Source of the DNA: JAJFJD01 sp965228695 | GTDB lineage: Bacteria; Pseudomonadota; Alphaproteobacteria; UBA8366 | DNA: 64,000 nucleotides | NCBI GenBank assembly: GCA_965228695.1 | Contig: CBDDIB010000002.1 | Coordinates: 2,852,001-2,916,000, forward strand | Direction: 5' to 3' | Shown: one piece after another, positions 22,287-30,551 of the stretch | How the letters are laid out: each line of letters opens with the position of its first letter | Numbering within the stretch: the stretch's first letter is position 1 | The notes under the pieces: generated by a model | Database searches by the model: none | Told to the model about the DNA's origin: nothing | What the model saw: only the letters and a program-made list of their open reading frames with translations | Position numbers and translations under genes: made by a program

Positions 22287-23561
22287 CTACGCGAATTGCT
22301 GCTCGCGGGGCGGCCGGATGAAGAAGGCCAGTGTCGCCGCCGCGAATCCGCTGCCGCAGAACACCATCAAGGACGTGTCGTAGTTGCCGGTCGCGTCGTA
22401 CAGCACGCCGGAAACCAGCGGCCCGGAGGCTTGCGCGATCGTTTGCAGCGGCAGCGTGATGCCGCGGATCGCGCCAATATTGCGCCGGCCGAAGCTGTCC
22501 GCCCAGGCGACCGGCAAGAGCGTCATCAGGCCGCCGATCCCCGCGCCGAAGGTGCAGGCCGACAGGTAGGCGGTCGCCGGGCCCGAAACATACAGCATGA
22601 CGATCGTGCCGGCCGCCATGAGCGCCGCACAGCCGGCGAGACTCCGGCGGATGCCCAAACGCGCCTCCAAATGCCCGAACGCCAGTCCGCCCAGGACGGC
22701 GGTGAAAGAAAAGCTGCTGACCGCCGTCGCCGCCACCGCGAGCGAAACGCCGCGTTCGATCAGGTGCGGCGCCTGATGCAGGCTGACCCCCGCCTGTACC
22801 GGATAGATCAGCATGGAAAACGCGATCAGCAGCCAGAAGGTCGGGGTCTTCGATGCTTCCTTACGCGTGAAACTTACCTCCAGGTCTTTGCCTAGCCTGG
22901 ATGTCGCGTCCGCGGTGTCGCTGTCGTCCTTTTTGTCGGAGTAGGGTCGGAGGCCGACATCTTCCGGGCGCTGGATCATCAGCAGGGCGTTGGGCAGGAC
23001 GCCGACGACCAGGACCAGCGCCGCGATGCCGAGCCACCCCGCACGCCAATCCCACAAATCGATCGCCGCATAGGCGACGATCGGCAGGACCGTCAGGCCG
23101 AGGCTGTGGGCAACCGCGGCGTAGGACATGGCGCGGGCGCGGAAGCGTACGAACCAATTGGCGACGGCGCTGGTCACGGCGATCTCGAACGGGCCGGCGA
23201 AGGCCATGCGGCCGAGGCAGAAGGCGACATAGAACCATAGCAGGGAACTGGTCCAGGACAGGGCCAATGCGCTGACGCCGATCAAGAAGGTGCCGATGGC
23301 CAGCACCCGTCCGGCGCCCTGCCGGTCGACGATGACGCCGACCTTGGGCGAGATGACCGCCCCCAGCACGCCGCCGAGCGACACCGCGCCGGAAAAGGCG
23401 GTGCGCGACCAGCCGAATTCGTCCGACATGGGTACGGCGAAGATCGACAAGGTGGCGACCGCCGACCCCTGACGGGCGAAATTGGCGCACATCGCGCAGG
23501 CGACGATGACCCAGCCGTAGAAGAACGGAGCACGGGCGACGAGGCGGTTAGGGTTCATCAT
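22287..23561 (-). CDS. MFS transporter (monocarboxylate-like)
   Basis: A 424-residue, 12-helix transporter. The start is a TTG-ATG-ATG triplet; ATG at 23561 is used here, though TTG at 23564 and ATG at 23558 are possible. The N-terminus (RAPFFYGWVIVACAMCANFA) is the usual beginning of the MCT/OFA-like families; GVIVDRQGAGRVLAIG matches motif A after TM2. A central loop (about residues 190-225) is charged and acidic (KKDDSDTADA). Substrates of such proteins are commonly mono- or dicarboxylates. There are no neighbouring catabolic genes to specify one. It lies between the MBL gene (convergent) and the PNPOx-like gene (divergent, 206 bp apart). Confidence 0.85.
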   Translation of the reverse strand: MMNPNRLVARAPFFYGWVIVACAMCANFARQGSAVATLSIFAVPMSDEFGWSRTAFSGAVSLGGVLGAVISPKVGVIVDRQGAGRVLAIGTFLIGVSALALSWTSSLLWFYVAFCLGRMAFAGPFEIAVTSAVANWFVRFRARAMSYAAVAHSLGLTVLPIVAYAAIDLWDWRAGWLGIAALVLVVGVLPNALLMIQRPEDVGLRPYSDKKDDSDTADATSRLGKDLEVSFTRKEASKTPTFWLLIAFSMLIYPVQAGVSLHQAPHLIERGVSLAVAATAVSSFSFTAVLGGLAFGHLEARLGIRRSLAGCAALMAAGTIVMLYVSGPATAYLSACTFGAGIGGLMTLLPVAWADSFGRRNIGAIRGITLPLQTIAQASGPLVSGVLYDATGNYDTSLMVFCGSGFAAATLAFFIRPPREQQFA

Positions 23562-23767
23562 CAAGGCGCAATTAACGGGTCACAGGGCGGGGGCCGCGAT
23601 CGGGTGCGGGCGGGGCGGTATCGGGATGTCCATGCCGGACCATATCACGGAACGATCTCGTTGGTTTCGGGCGGGCCGTGCTCCCGGCATCGGATTATCA
23701 TCGACCCTTGATAGATATCGGGCGCGATATATCATCCGCCGACAATTTCCAACATTTGGAGTGAGCC

Positions 23768-24379
23768 ATGACCGTGATCACGACGGAACAAGCGTTGGAA
23801 GCGCTTTACGGACAGCCCGCCGATCCCTCACTCGTCAAGGTCGCGCCTGTCGTCACGAGGGAATACCGTGCGTTGATCGAGGCGTCGCCCTTCGCCGTCC
23901 TGGCGACGTGCGGGCCTGAAGGGATTGATTGCTCGCCGCGCGGCGACCGGCCCGGTTTCGTCCGCATTCACGACGACCGGACGCTCATGCTACCCGATCG
24001 GCGCGGCAACAACCGCATCGACTCGCTGCGCAACATCGTCCGCGACCCGCGTGCTTCTTTGTTATTCCTGATCTCGGGATCGGGGACGACCGTTCGCGTG
24101 AACGGCAAAGCGCACCTGTCAGCTGACGCCGCGCTGCTCGACTCCTTCGCGGTCGACGGCAAGTCGCCGCGGTCGGTCCTGGTCCTGGAGATCGACGAAA
24201 TCTATTTCCAATGCGCCCGCGCCATCGTGCGGTCGCAGCTCTGGGATCCCGAGATACAGGTCGATCCGAAGACGCTGCCGACGCCGGGCCGTATTCTCGC
24301 CGCACAGAGCGACAACGCGGTCGGCGGGGAGTCGTATGACAAGGAGTGGCCGGATCGGGCACGACAATCTCTTTGGTGA
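23768..24379 (+). CDS. Pyridoxamine 5'-phosphate oxidase-like flavoprotein
   Basis: A 203-residue split-barrel flavin-binding protein of the MSMEG_1061-type PNPOx-like family. ATG at 23768 follows GGAGTGAG. Recognisable elements are FAVLATCGPEGIDCSPRGD near residue 42, the flavin-phosphate region LPDRRGNNRIDSLRNIV at about 76-92, and LLFLISGSGTTVRVNGKAHL at about 99-118. The C-terminal part, with EIYFQCARAIVRSQLW, is typical of the subgroup. Such proteins often bind FMN or F420 and reduce small molecules, but the substrate is unknown. It is a single gene flanked by the MFS gene (divergent) and modA (convergent, 21 bp apart). Confidence 0.88.
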   Translation: MTVITTEQALEALYGQPADPSLVKVAPVVTREYRALIEASPFAVLATCGPEGIDCSPRGDRPGFVRIHDDRTLMLPDRRGNNRIDSLRNIVRDPRASLLFLISGSGTTVRVNGKAHLSADAALLDSFAVDGKSPRSVLVLEIDEIYFQCARAIVRSQLWDPEIQVDPKTLPTPGRILAAQSDNAVGGESYDKEWPDRARQSLW

Positions 24380-24400
24380 TGCAATTCAAAGAGCGTGTGT

Positions 24401-25213
24401 TTATGGGGTCGAGAACCCAAATTGCCGAAATACCGCCAACCCCGCCTTGCCGGTAAGATACGCGTAGAACGCATTGACGATTTCGGTACGCCGATCCTTC
24501 AGGATGGCGAACGGATAGGCGATCGCCGTGTGGGAACCGGCGGGAAATTCTCCGACGATGCGGACCCTGCCGGTGATGCGCGCGTCGGTCGCATAGACGA
24601 TGCCGAGCGGTGTCTCGCCGCGCTCGACCAGCGCGAGGGCGTGCCGGACATTGTCCAACCGCGCCAATCGGGGGGCGGCATCGGGCCAGAGCCCAAGCTG
24701 GCTCAACGCCTGTTTGGCGTAGGCCCCGGCAGGCACATGCGCCGGGTCGCCGACGGCAATCCGCCCGTCGGGGGCAAGCAGTCCCGGTAGGTCGAGCGAC
24801 CGGTTGATCGCCATTCGCCGGAACGCGCTGTCCGCCGGGGCGATCAGGACCAAGCGATTGCCGACCCGTGCGGTGTGGCTATCCGCATCGATCAAGCCAC
24901 GCGTGGCGAGATAATCCATCCAGTCTCGGTTGGCCGACAGGTAGATGTCCGCCGGCGCGCCGGCCGCGATTTGCCGGGCGAGGGCCGAGGACGCGGCGAA
25001 GGAGAGCCGAACCCGCTGGCCGGATATTTTCGTATACCGTTTACCGATCTCCGTCACGGCGCTGGTCAGGCTTGATGCGGCGAATATCGTGACGGTGTCG
25101 TTTGCCCGGCCCGTGCCGGCGGCCAGCAATACCGTCGCCATGACGAGAACGGCGAGCAAGACGCGATGCCGAGTGATCGTGGCGGTTGGACAGCGTTTTG
25201 CGGGGCGGGCCAT
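24401..25213 (-). CDS. modA: Molybdate ABC transporter substrate-binding protein (orphan)
   Basis: A 270-residue periplasmic binding protein. ATG at 25213 (MARPAKRC) gives a normal signal peptide (VLLAVLVMATVLLAAGTGRA); the open frame to 25306 is unlikely. The mature start TVTIFAASSLTSAVTEIGKR and the SSALARQIAAGAPADIYLSA stretch are ModA hallmarks, and VYATDARITGRVRIVGEFPA is the expected second-lobe segment. No modB or modC gene is adjacent. Instead, the tupBCA tungstate transporter lies divergently 185 bp away. The protein may feed the Tup permease or an unlinked ModBC; either is inference. Confidence 0.92.
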   Translation of the reverse strand: MARPAKRCPTATITRHRVLLAVLVMATVLLAAGTGRANDTVTIFAASSLTSAVTEIGKRYTKISGQRVRLSFAASSALARQIAAGAPADIYLSANRDWMDYLATRGLIDADSHTARVGNRLVLIAPADSAFRRMAINRSLDLPGLLAPDGRIAVGDPAHVPAGAYAKQALSQLGLWPDAAPRLARLDNVRHALALVERGETPLGIVYATDARITGRVRIVGEFPAGSHTAIAYPFAILKDRRTEIVNAFYAYLTGKAGLAVFRQFGFSTP

Positions 25214-25351
25214 GCGTTTTATCGATACTTGCGGAATGCGGTCCTTGGTACCGCCTTCGTCCAAAAGGAACAAGCAGGACCGAAGTCGGTCGGTGTTTCC
25301 GCCCAACGTCGTGCGCCTTCGTCCGCCGATATTGCCATTCTTGATTATTAA

Positions 25352-25405
25352 ATGCAGGATATTGCAATTATCGGAAATTATGCAGGTTACACTATAAAAT
25401 GCAGG
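25352..25405. repeat. Three ATGCAGG repeats in the modA-tupB intergenic region
   Basis: ATGCAGG occurs at 25352-25358, 25380-25386 and 25399-25405, the last overlapping the tupB start. The surrounding AT-rich sequence (ATATTGCAATTATCGG) resembles promoter and operator DNA. The repeats could bind the adjacent HTH regulator. Confidence 0.45.
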
Positions 25406-26106
25406 AATTGGGCGGCGCCTTCGAGATCGCTTTGAGTTTGGTGTTCTCCGCGAATCCGGATTTGCTGGAAATCGTCGGCCTGTCGATGCGGGTCAGCGTC
25501 ACGGCGATGCTGGTTTCCTGCGCCGTCGCCCTGCCGCTGGGCGCTGTCGTCGCCATCACACGGTTTCCGGGGCGCGGTGCAGTTGTCGTGATCCTGAACG
25601 CGTTGATGGGGCTGCCGCCGGTCGTGGTGGGACTGCTTGTTTATCTCTTGTTGTCGAATGCGGGCCCCTTCGGATGGCTGGAGCTCCTCTATACGCCGAC
25701 CGCGATGATCATCGCCCAGACGATCCTGATCACGCCTATCATCGCGGCATTGTCGCGGCAGGTGATCGAGGACCTGCACGTCGAATATGCCGAACAGTTC
25801 CGCTCGCTCTGCGTGCCGGCCCATGCCGCCGTGGCCGCCTTATTGTGGGATGCGCGCTATAGCCTGGTGACGGTCGCGTTGGCCGGATTCGGGCGTGCTG
25901 TCGCGGAGGTCGGGGCCGTGATCATCGTCGGTGGCAACATCAATCATCTGACCCGCGTCATGACGAGCGCGATCGCGCTGGAAACGTCCAAGGGGGACCT
26001 GGCGCTGGCGCTGGCCCTGGGCATCGTTCTGCTGGCGATTGCCGTGTTGGTGAATTCCGCCGTGATGGCGGTGCGGTCGACCGCGGCGCGGCACGCCTAT
26101 GTTTGA
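25399..26106 (+). CDS. tupB: Tungstate ABC transporter permease
   Basis: A 235-residue inner-membrane permease. The N-terminus MQELGGAFEIALSLVFSANP and the LLEIVGLSMRVSVTAMLVSC segment match TupB/WtpB proteins. Five or six membrane helices are visible, and the cytoplasmic EAA-type loop is around EYAEQFRSLCVPAHAAVAAL. GFGRAVAEVGAVIIVGGNI and TSAIALETSKGDLALALALG are conserved in the family. ATG at 25399 has only a weak AGGTT upstream, and a TATAAA box lies directly before it, so the transcript may be nearly leaderless. The stop overlaps tupC by 8 bases. It forms the membrane channel for tungstate with TupC and TupA. Confidence 0.92.
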   Translation: MQELGGAFEIALSLVFSANPDLLEIVGLSMRVSVTAMLVSCAVALPLGAVVAITRFPGRGAVVVILNALMGLPPVVVGLLVYLLLSNAGPFGWLELLYTPTAMIIAQTILITPIIAALSRQVIEDLHVEYAEQFRSLCVPAHAAVAALLWDARYSLVTVALAGFGRAVAEVGAVIIVGGNINHLTRVMTSAIALETSKGDLALALALGIVLLAIAVLVNSAVMAVRSTAARHAYV

Positions 26107-26863
26107 CGCCGCCCTGTATGTCGTCGGGGCGCTCGGGGCGGTATCAGGGCGTGTTGCGCCGATCCTGCCGGGCGCGGCGCACGGGTTGGTCCTGGAAGTC
26201 GATGGCGCGCGGCTGATCGATCGCGTGGACCTTCGCCTCGCCACGCCGGGGGTGACGGTCATCATGGGGCCGAACGGGGCGGGCAAGAGCCTGCTCTTGC
26301 GATTGCTGCACGGCATGATTTCCCCGACGGCCGGGCGGATCACATGGGGCGGCGCGCCGCTGTCGGAATCGGTGCGCGCGCGCCAGGCGATGGTGTTCCA
26401 ACGTCCGGTTCTGCTGCGGCGGTCGGTGGCGGCGAATGTCGATTTTGTCTTGAAATTGCGCGGCAACGCTGCGTCGGACCGGCGCGATTTCTTGCTGGAC
26501 CACGTCGGGCTGGGAGACCATGCCGCGTTGCCGGCGCGGCTCCTGTCGGGTGGCGAGCAACAGCGGCTTGCCCTCGCGCGCGCCTTGGCGATCGAACCGG
26601 AAGTGCTCTTCCTTGACGAGCCGACCGCGAGCCTCGATCCCGCATCCATGCAACGGATCGAGCAGATCGTCGGCACGGCCAGCCGGAACGGCACCAAGGT
26701 CGTCTTCGTCACCCATGAGCAGAGCCAGGCAAAGCGTCTCGCCGACGACGTGGTGTTCATCCACCGCGGCCGGGTCCTCGAGCATACGGCGGCAGACCGA
26801 TTTTTCGACCGCCCCGAGTCCGACGCGGCGCGGGACTACCTTTCCGGGCGCATACTGCTGTAG
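26099..26863 (+). CDS. tupC: Tungstate ABC transporter ATP-binding protein
   Basis: A 254-residue ABC ATPase. Walker A is GPNGAGKS (about residues 60-67), the Q-loop is AMVFQRP, the signature is LLSGGEQQRLALARALA, Walker B is VLFLDEPTASLD and the switch His is in VFVTHEQ. The N-terminal 25 residues are longer than usual (DAALYVVGALGAVSGRVAP) and might not be translated in full; a later start is possible, though the ATG at 26099 overlaps tupB as expected for coupled genes. It powers tungstate import with TupB. The codon use matches the neighbours. Confidence 0.92.
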   Translation: MFDAALYVVGALGAVSGRVAPILPGAAHGLVLEVDGARLIDRVDLRLATPGVTVIMGPNGAGKSLLLRLLHGMISPTAGRITWGGAPLSESVRARQAMVFQRPVLLRRSVAANVDFVLKLRGNAASDRRDFLLDHVGLGDHAALPARLLSGGEQQRLALARALAIEPEVLFLDEPTASLDPASMQRIEQIVGTASRNGTKVVFVTHEQSQAKRLADDVVFIHRGRVLEHTAADRFFDRPESDAARDYLSGRILL

Positions 26864-26889
26864 CGCCGAGTCAATCGGTAGAGGCATCA

Positions 26890-27741
26890 ATGGCAAGACC
26901 GGCTTTCGCGTTCGGCGTCGTGTTTATGGCAGTGGTACTCTTCGGTCTGCCCGCGCCGGGCCGGGCTGCGGACGAATCGATCATCTTGCAATCGACGACC
27001 TCTACCGCAAATTCAGGACTTTACGACCATATCCTGCCGATTTTCGAGAAGAAGTCGGGGATCAGGGTACACGTGGTGGCGGTCGGGACCGGTCAGGCGA
27101 TCAAGAACGCCCGGAACGGCGACGGCGACGTCTTGTTGGTCCATGCCGAACCGGTGGAATTGACCTTCGTCGCCGATGGATACGGCGTCGCGCGGCATGA
27201 TGTGATGTACAACGACTTTATCATCGTCGGGCCGCCGTCGGATCCGGCCGGAATTGCCGGTTCGGAAAAGGCTGTTGATGCCTTCAAGAAGATCGCGGCG
27301 GCCAGGGCGGTGTTCGCTTCGCGCGGCGACAATTCCGGCACGCATAAGAAAGAGATGCGGCTGTGGAAGAAGGCGGCGCTGTCGGTCGCGGACGCCAGCG
27401 GCACCTGGTATCGCGAGACCGGATCGGGCATGGGCGCCACGCTCAACGCGGGCGTTGGGATGGGCGCCTATGTTATGACCGACCGGGCGACATGGATCAG
27501 TTTCAAGAACAAGCGGGATTTCGAGATCCTTGTCGAAGGCGATGACGACCTGTTCAATCAGTACGGCGTCATCCTGGTCAATCCGGCGAAACATCCGAGG
27601 GTGAAGGCCAAGGCGGGGCAAACTTTTATCGATTGGATCCTGTCGAAGGAGGGGCAGCAGGCCATCCGATCCTACCGGCTGGATGGGCAGCAGTTGTTCT
27701 TCCCCAATGCCGCGCCGGTGGTCCAACCAAAGGGGAAATAA
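26890..27741 (+). CDS. tupA: Tungstate-binding periplasmic protein
   Basis: A 283-residue binding protein. A signal peptide (FAFGVVFMAVVLFGLPAPGRA) precedes the mature chain, which begins DESIILQSTTSTANSGLYDH, the TupA hallmark with the TTST oxyanion-binding loop. Further family segments are VGTGQAIKNARNGDGDVLLV, FASRGDNSGTHKKEMRLWK and YVMTDRATWISFKNK. These features separate TupA from the related phosphate- and molybdate-binding proteins. It belongs to the tupBCA operon and presumably delivers tungstate (perhaps molybdate) to TupB. The stop is followed after 26 bp by the convergent regulator gene. Confidence 0.94.
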   Translation: MARPAFAFGVVFMAVVLFGLPAPGRAADESIILQSTTSTANSGLYDHILPIFEKKSGIRVHVVAVGTGQAIKNARNGDGDVLLVHAEPVELTFVADGYGVARHDVMYNDFIIVGPPSDPAGIAGSEKAVDAFKKIAAARAVFASRGDNSGTHKKEMRLWKKAALSVADASGTWYRETGSGMGATLNAGVGMGAYVMTDRATWISFKNKRDFEILVEGDDDLFNQYGVILVNPAKHPRVKAKAGQTFIDWILSKEGQQAIRSYRLDGQQLFFPNAAPVVQPKGK

Positions 27742-27767
27742 TCAGCGTCGCCTACAGGCGAGCGTGC

Positions 27768-28643
27768 CTAGAGGCCGTTGAAATGCACCCGGCCGAAGCC
27801 GCCGGCGTCATAGCCGTCGAGTTCCCGTAGCTTATCGCGGAAAGCGGTCGATCGGCAGAAATCGAGCAGCGTCTGGATCGGCGGCTCGAACCAGGCCCGG
27901 CGGTCGATCAGCAGGTCGAATCTTTCCCGGATAAGCGGCACGAAGGACAAGCGGTATTGCTTTGCCAAGGCTTTCAGCCCGAAGGCGGCGTCGGCCTTGC
28001 CTTCGAGGACCGCCAGCGCGGCGTCGGTCTCACTCCGCGCCGGTGGCAGGAGGGCAATATCCGTGTCGCCGAGCCCTGCTTCGCCCAAGAGATGGGCGAA
28101 CAGGGCGTGGCTGCCGGCTTCGGGCTGGCGCGGGATGACGCGGCGCCCTTTCAAGTCGCCGATTGACGTGATCGTGTCCGCTTGGTCGGGGCCGACAATC
28201 AGCCCGCGGTCGCGCCAGGCCCATTCGATCAGCACCGCCGGTGTGGCCCCGAAGCGTTTCGCGACGGCGGGCATGTTCCATTCCTCGTGCGCCGGGGCGT
28301 AGATGTGAAGCCCCGTTGCCACACCTTCGCTGCGCTCGAAGCGGTCCAGCCCGTCGAGGCTGCCGTCGAAGAAGGTTGCGAGGCCGCACCGGGATTCGCG
28401 CAAGGCCCAGTCGAGCAAGGGATCGTGACTGCCCAGAAAGACGGCGGGGCGTTCGGCGATCGTCTGCGGCGAAAAACCGGAACTGTTTTCCGCCAGCCAG
28501 GCATTCACCGCCTGACGCGGAAAAAGCAATTTCCCCATGGCGCGGGAACAGGGGATATCGCCGGATGCGGCAAGATCGTAGACCTTGCGCTCCTTGATGC
28601 GAAGCAACTCCGCCAGTTCCTTGGTCGTCAGATATTCGCTCAT
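27768..28643 (-). CDS. HTH plus periplasmic-binding-like domain regulator (metal oxyanion type)
   Basis: A 291-residue regulator. The N-terminal 55 residues are an excisionase/MerR-like winged HTH (YLTTKELAELLRIKERKVYD, then PRQAVNAWL). The rest is a substrate-binding-like domain (PBP-like): AVFLGSHDPLLDWAL, then GLDRFERSEGVATGLHIYAP, then GRRVIPRQPEAGSHALF. Such HTH-PBP fusions occur beside mod and tup genes and are thought to sense molybdate or tungstate directly. It is convergent with tupA and close to the ATGCAGG repeats, so it may control the tup and modA promoters. Ligand and operator are inferred. Confidence 0.85.
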   Translation of the reverse strand: MSEYLTTKELAELLRIKERKVYDLAASGDIPCSRAMGKLLFPRQAVNAWLAENSSGFSPQTIAERPAVFLGSHDPLLDWALRESRCGLATFFDGSLDGLDRFERSEGVATGLHIYAPAHEEWNMPAVAKRFGATPAVLIEWAWRDRGLIVGPDQADTITSIGDLKGRRVIPRQPEAGSHALFAHLLGEAGLGDTDIALLPPARSETDAALAVLEGKADAAFGLKALAKQYRLSFVPLIRERFDLLIDRRAWFEPPIQTLLDFCRSTAFRDKLRELDGYDAGGFGRVHFNGL

Positions 28644-28744
28644 TCGGCCCGTAACGAAGCAATTCGGTTATGCATACTCTTGCAGAATGTTGTTTTTTTC
28701 ACAAGATGATGCACTGCTCGGCTGCTAAGAATTTTCCCCGATTC

Positions 28745-28771
28745 GGTCACAAACAGCATTGCTCTGTCGTC
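28745..28771 (+). promoter_or_regulatory. ECF41-type promoter of the fused sigma gene
   Basis: GGTCACA (28745-28751), 16-nt spacer, CGTC (28768-28771). ECF41 sigma factors are reported to use TGTCACA and CGTC boxes at about this spacing, so this looks like an autoregulated promoter with one mismatch. Confidence 0.65.
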
Positions 28772-28778
28772 ATCAGTG

Positions 28779-28800
28779 TAGCGGCGGCGTTCCGCCGCTA
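28779..28800 (+). promoter_or_regulatory. 9-bp 5'-leader hairpin
   Basis: TAGCGGCGG / CCGCCGCTA around a 4-base loop (CGTT). It would begin at or within a base or two of the transcription start predicted from the ECF41 promoter and could stabilise the mRNA or gate translation. No T-run follows, so it is not a terminator. Confidence 0.5.
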
Positions 28801-28830
28801 TGGTAACGACGGGATAGAGGAGCACATCCC

Positions 28831-30108
28831 ATGCAATGGTTGGAAAATCGGTTTATCCGGTCGTATGAGAGACGCGTCGGCGGGAAACTCGACTATGTCC
28901 GGGATATTCTACGGTCGTCCCGGGCGGCGTTCTGGAAATTCAGCCTCTTCATGCCCTTGTCCGGGCATCGCAAGCACGCGTCGGCGGAATCGCTGGCGGT
29001 GGCGCGGATCGCCGCTGTGAAGGCGGAGGATTGCGGACCCTGCCTGCAGCTCAACGTCGATTTCGCGTTGCACGACGGGGTCGCGCCTGAAATCGTTGAG
29101 AATACGGTCTTTACGCCAGAGGCGCTGAGTAGGGACTACACGTTGATCTATCGCTTCGCGGTAGCGGTCGCCACCAACTCGGACGATATCGAGTTGCTGC
29201 GGGCCGCGTTGTCCGACCGATTGGCTCCCAGGGTCATGACGGAATTGGTTATCGCGATTGCGTCCGCGCGGCTGGTCGGCATCGCGTATCGGATGCTCGG
29301 CTCGGTCTCCGATGCCGAGGACGTGGTGCAGGAAACCTATATTCGCCTGCATCGGGCGGACGCGGACGACATCCGCAACCTGCCCGGTTGGCTGACCACG
29401 GTGTGCGGCCGGCTCTGCCTGGACCGGTTGAAGTCGGCGGCCCGAACCCGCGAAACCTATGTCGGCCCATGGCTGCCCGAGCCGCTGGAAACGGAAGACA
29501 TGCCCGGACAAGATGCCGGGTTGGAGTCCTATGAAACGGTTTCCACGGCCTTCCTGTTGATGATGGAGCGGCTTTCGCCGATTGAGCGGGCGGCCTTCCT
29601 GTTGCGGGACGTTTTCGACTATTCCTACGGCGAAATCGCGGAGATCCTCGAACGGTCACAATCGGCGACGCGGCAGACGGTGCATCGGGCGCGCAAGCGT
29701 CTCCGGGACGGCAAACCGCGCTTCGGTGTCGATGGCGAACGGCGTGAGGCACTAACCCGGTCGTTCTTTGCGGCGTTGGAAGCGGGTGACGCGGCGGCTT
29801 TCGAGGCGACGCTATCGGAGGACGTCGAGGTCTGGGCGGACGGCGGCGGCAAGGCGATCGCCGCACGCAACGTTATCACCGGGGCCACGGCGGCCGCGCG
29901 GTTCTTCCTCGGGCTTGTCGAGAAAGGTCTCATGACGCTGGATGTCGAATACCGGCAGGTAAACGGGGCAACCGCGGCGGTGATCACGCAGGATGGCGCG
30001 ATGTTCGCAATTATGACTGTTCATGTGGACCCCGACGGCCGGATCAGCCACATCTTCTCCATGCGGAATCCCGAAAAGATGGCGCATATCGCGCGCGCTA
30101 CGGCGTAG
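28831..30108 (+). CDS. CMD/AhpD-like domain fused to an ECF41 (SigJ-type) sigma factor
   Basis: A 425-residue fusion. ATG at 28831 follows GAGGAG. Residues 1-150 match a carboxymuconolactone-decarboxylase/AhpD-like protein (RFIRSYERRVGGKLDYV near the start; redox motif Cys68-Gly-Pro-Cys71). At about residue 150 a continuous helix passes into sigma2 (RLVGIAYRMLGSVSDAEDVV). The WLPEP linker motif is at 214-218, sigma4 at about 235-295 (LSPIERAAFLLRDVFDYSYG), and the SnoaL-like extension holds D337-GGG-K341 and N413-P-E-K416. WLPEP, DGGGK and NPDKL are the known ECF41 signatures. ECF41 genes are usually next to genes for CMD, oxidoreductase or epimerase proteins; here they are one polypeptide. 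An internal ATG at 29236 could also give a sigma-only product. Confidence 0.9.
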   Translation: MQWLENRFIRSYERRVGGKLDYVRDILRSSRAAFWKFSLFMPLSGHRKHASAESLAVARIAAVKAEDCGPCLQLNVDFALHDGVAPEIVENTVFTPEALSRDYTLIYRFAVAVATNSDDIELLRAALSDRLAPRVMTELVIAIASARLVGIAYRMLGSVSDAEDVVQETYIRLHRADADDIRNLPGWLTTVCGRLCLDRLKSAARTRETYVGPWLPEPLETEDMPGQDAGLESYETVSTAFLLMMERLSPIERAAFLLRDVFDYSYGEIAEILERSQSATRQTVHRARKRLRDGKPRFGVDGERREALTRSFFAALEAGDAAAFEATLSEDVEVWADGGGKAIAARNVITGATAAARFFLGLVEKGLMTLDVEYRQVNGATAAVITQDGAMFAIMTVHVDPDGRISHIFSMRNPEKMAHIARATA

Positions 30109-30144
30109 GGAAGCCGGTATGCGGATTTCGAAGACCGCGGAAAG

Positions 30145-30522
30145 CTACGGCGGTCCCAACAGTTTTTCCGATTTGTATCGCGTGAAGCCCGCTGCCGCGA
30201 GCCGTTCGAGCTCTGTCACATGATCGTCTATGATGGCGTTGAAATTGAAGCAAGACTTCCCCTGCATCCGTTTCAACAGATCCGGCGGAACCGGGTCTAG
30301 CAGGTCAGGAAAGACGTAGACCGGCATGAGATGGAAGCTAACGTAGCGCTTGCGGATTTGAACCGAACCGAAGAAAAGCGGCTTCTTGTTCTTCATGATA
30401 TGCGTGGTGTCGAGATAGTAGAGTGCCGGCTCGTCCTTGGTCACGACCAAACGGTCAGCATGGCGCTGCAGGATGCCGCGAAGGCGGCGGAAACTTTCGT
30501 CGAAGGCGTCGTTGCTTGCCAT
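30145..30522 (-). CDS. Conserved hypothetical protein
   Basis: A 125-residue soluble protein. ATG at 30522 (MASNDAFDESF) is preferred over the longer frame to 30615, because it lies past the HpnN stop. The core has a conserved look: EPALYYLDTTHIMKNKKPLF, then GSVQIRKRYVSFHLMPVYVF, then RMQGKSCFNFNAI. I recall proteins with this KRYVSFHLMPVY and MQGKSCFNF pattern as an uncharacterised conserved family in Proteobacteria, but I cannot name it. It lies 29 bp after the HpnN-like gene on the same strand, so the two are probably co-transcribed. No catalytic motif is evident. Confidence 0.78.
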   Translation of the reverse strand: MASNDAFDESFRRLRGILQRHADRLVVTKDEPALYYLDTTHIMKNKKPLFFGSVQIRKRYVSFHLMPVYVFPDLLDPVPPDLLKRMQGKSCFNFNAIIDDHVTELERLAAAGFTRYKSEKLLGPP

Positions 30523-30551
30523 GGTCCGCGCCTCGTTTTGGCGGTGAACGG

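Noticed and set aside
30214..30240. TGTCACA-N16-CGTT on the plus strand, resembling an ECF41 promoter
   Set aside because: It lies inside a minus-strand gene, points at no downstream plus-strand gene and has CGTT rather than CGTC; probably chance.
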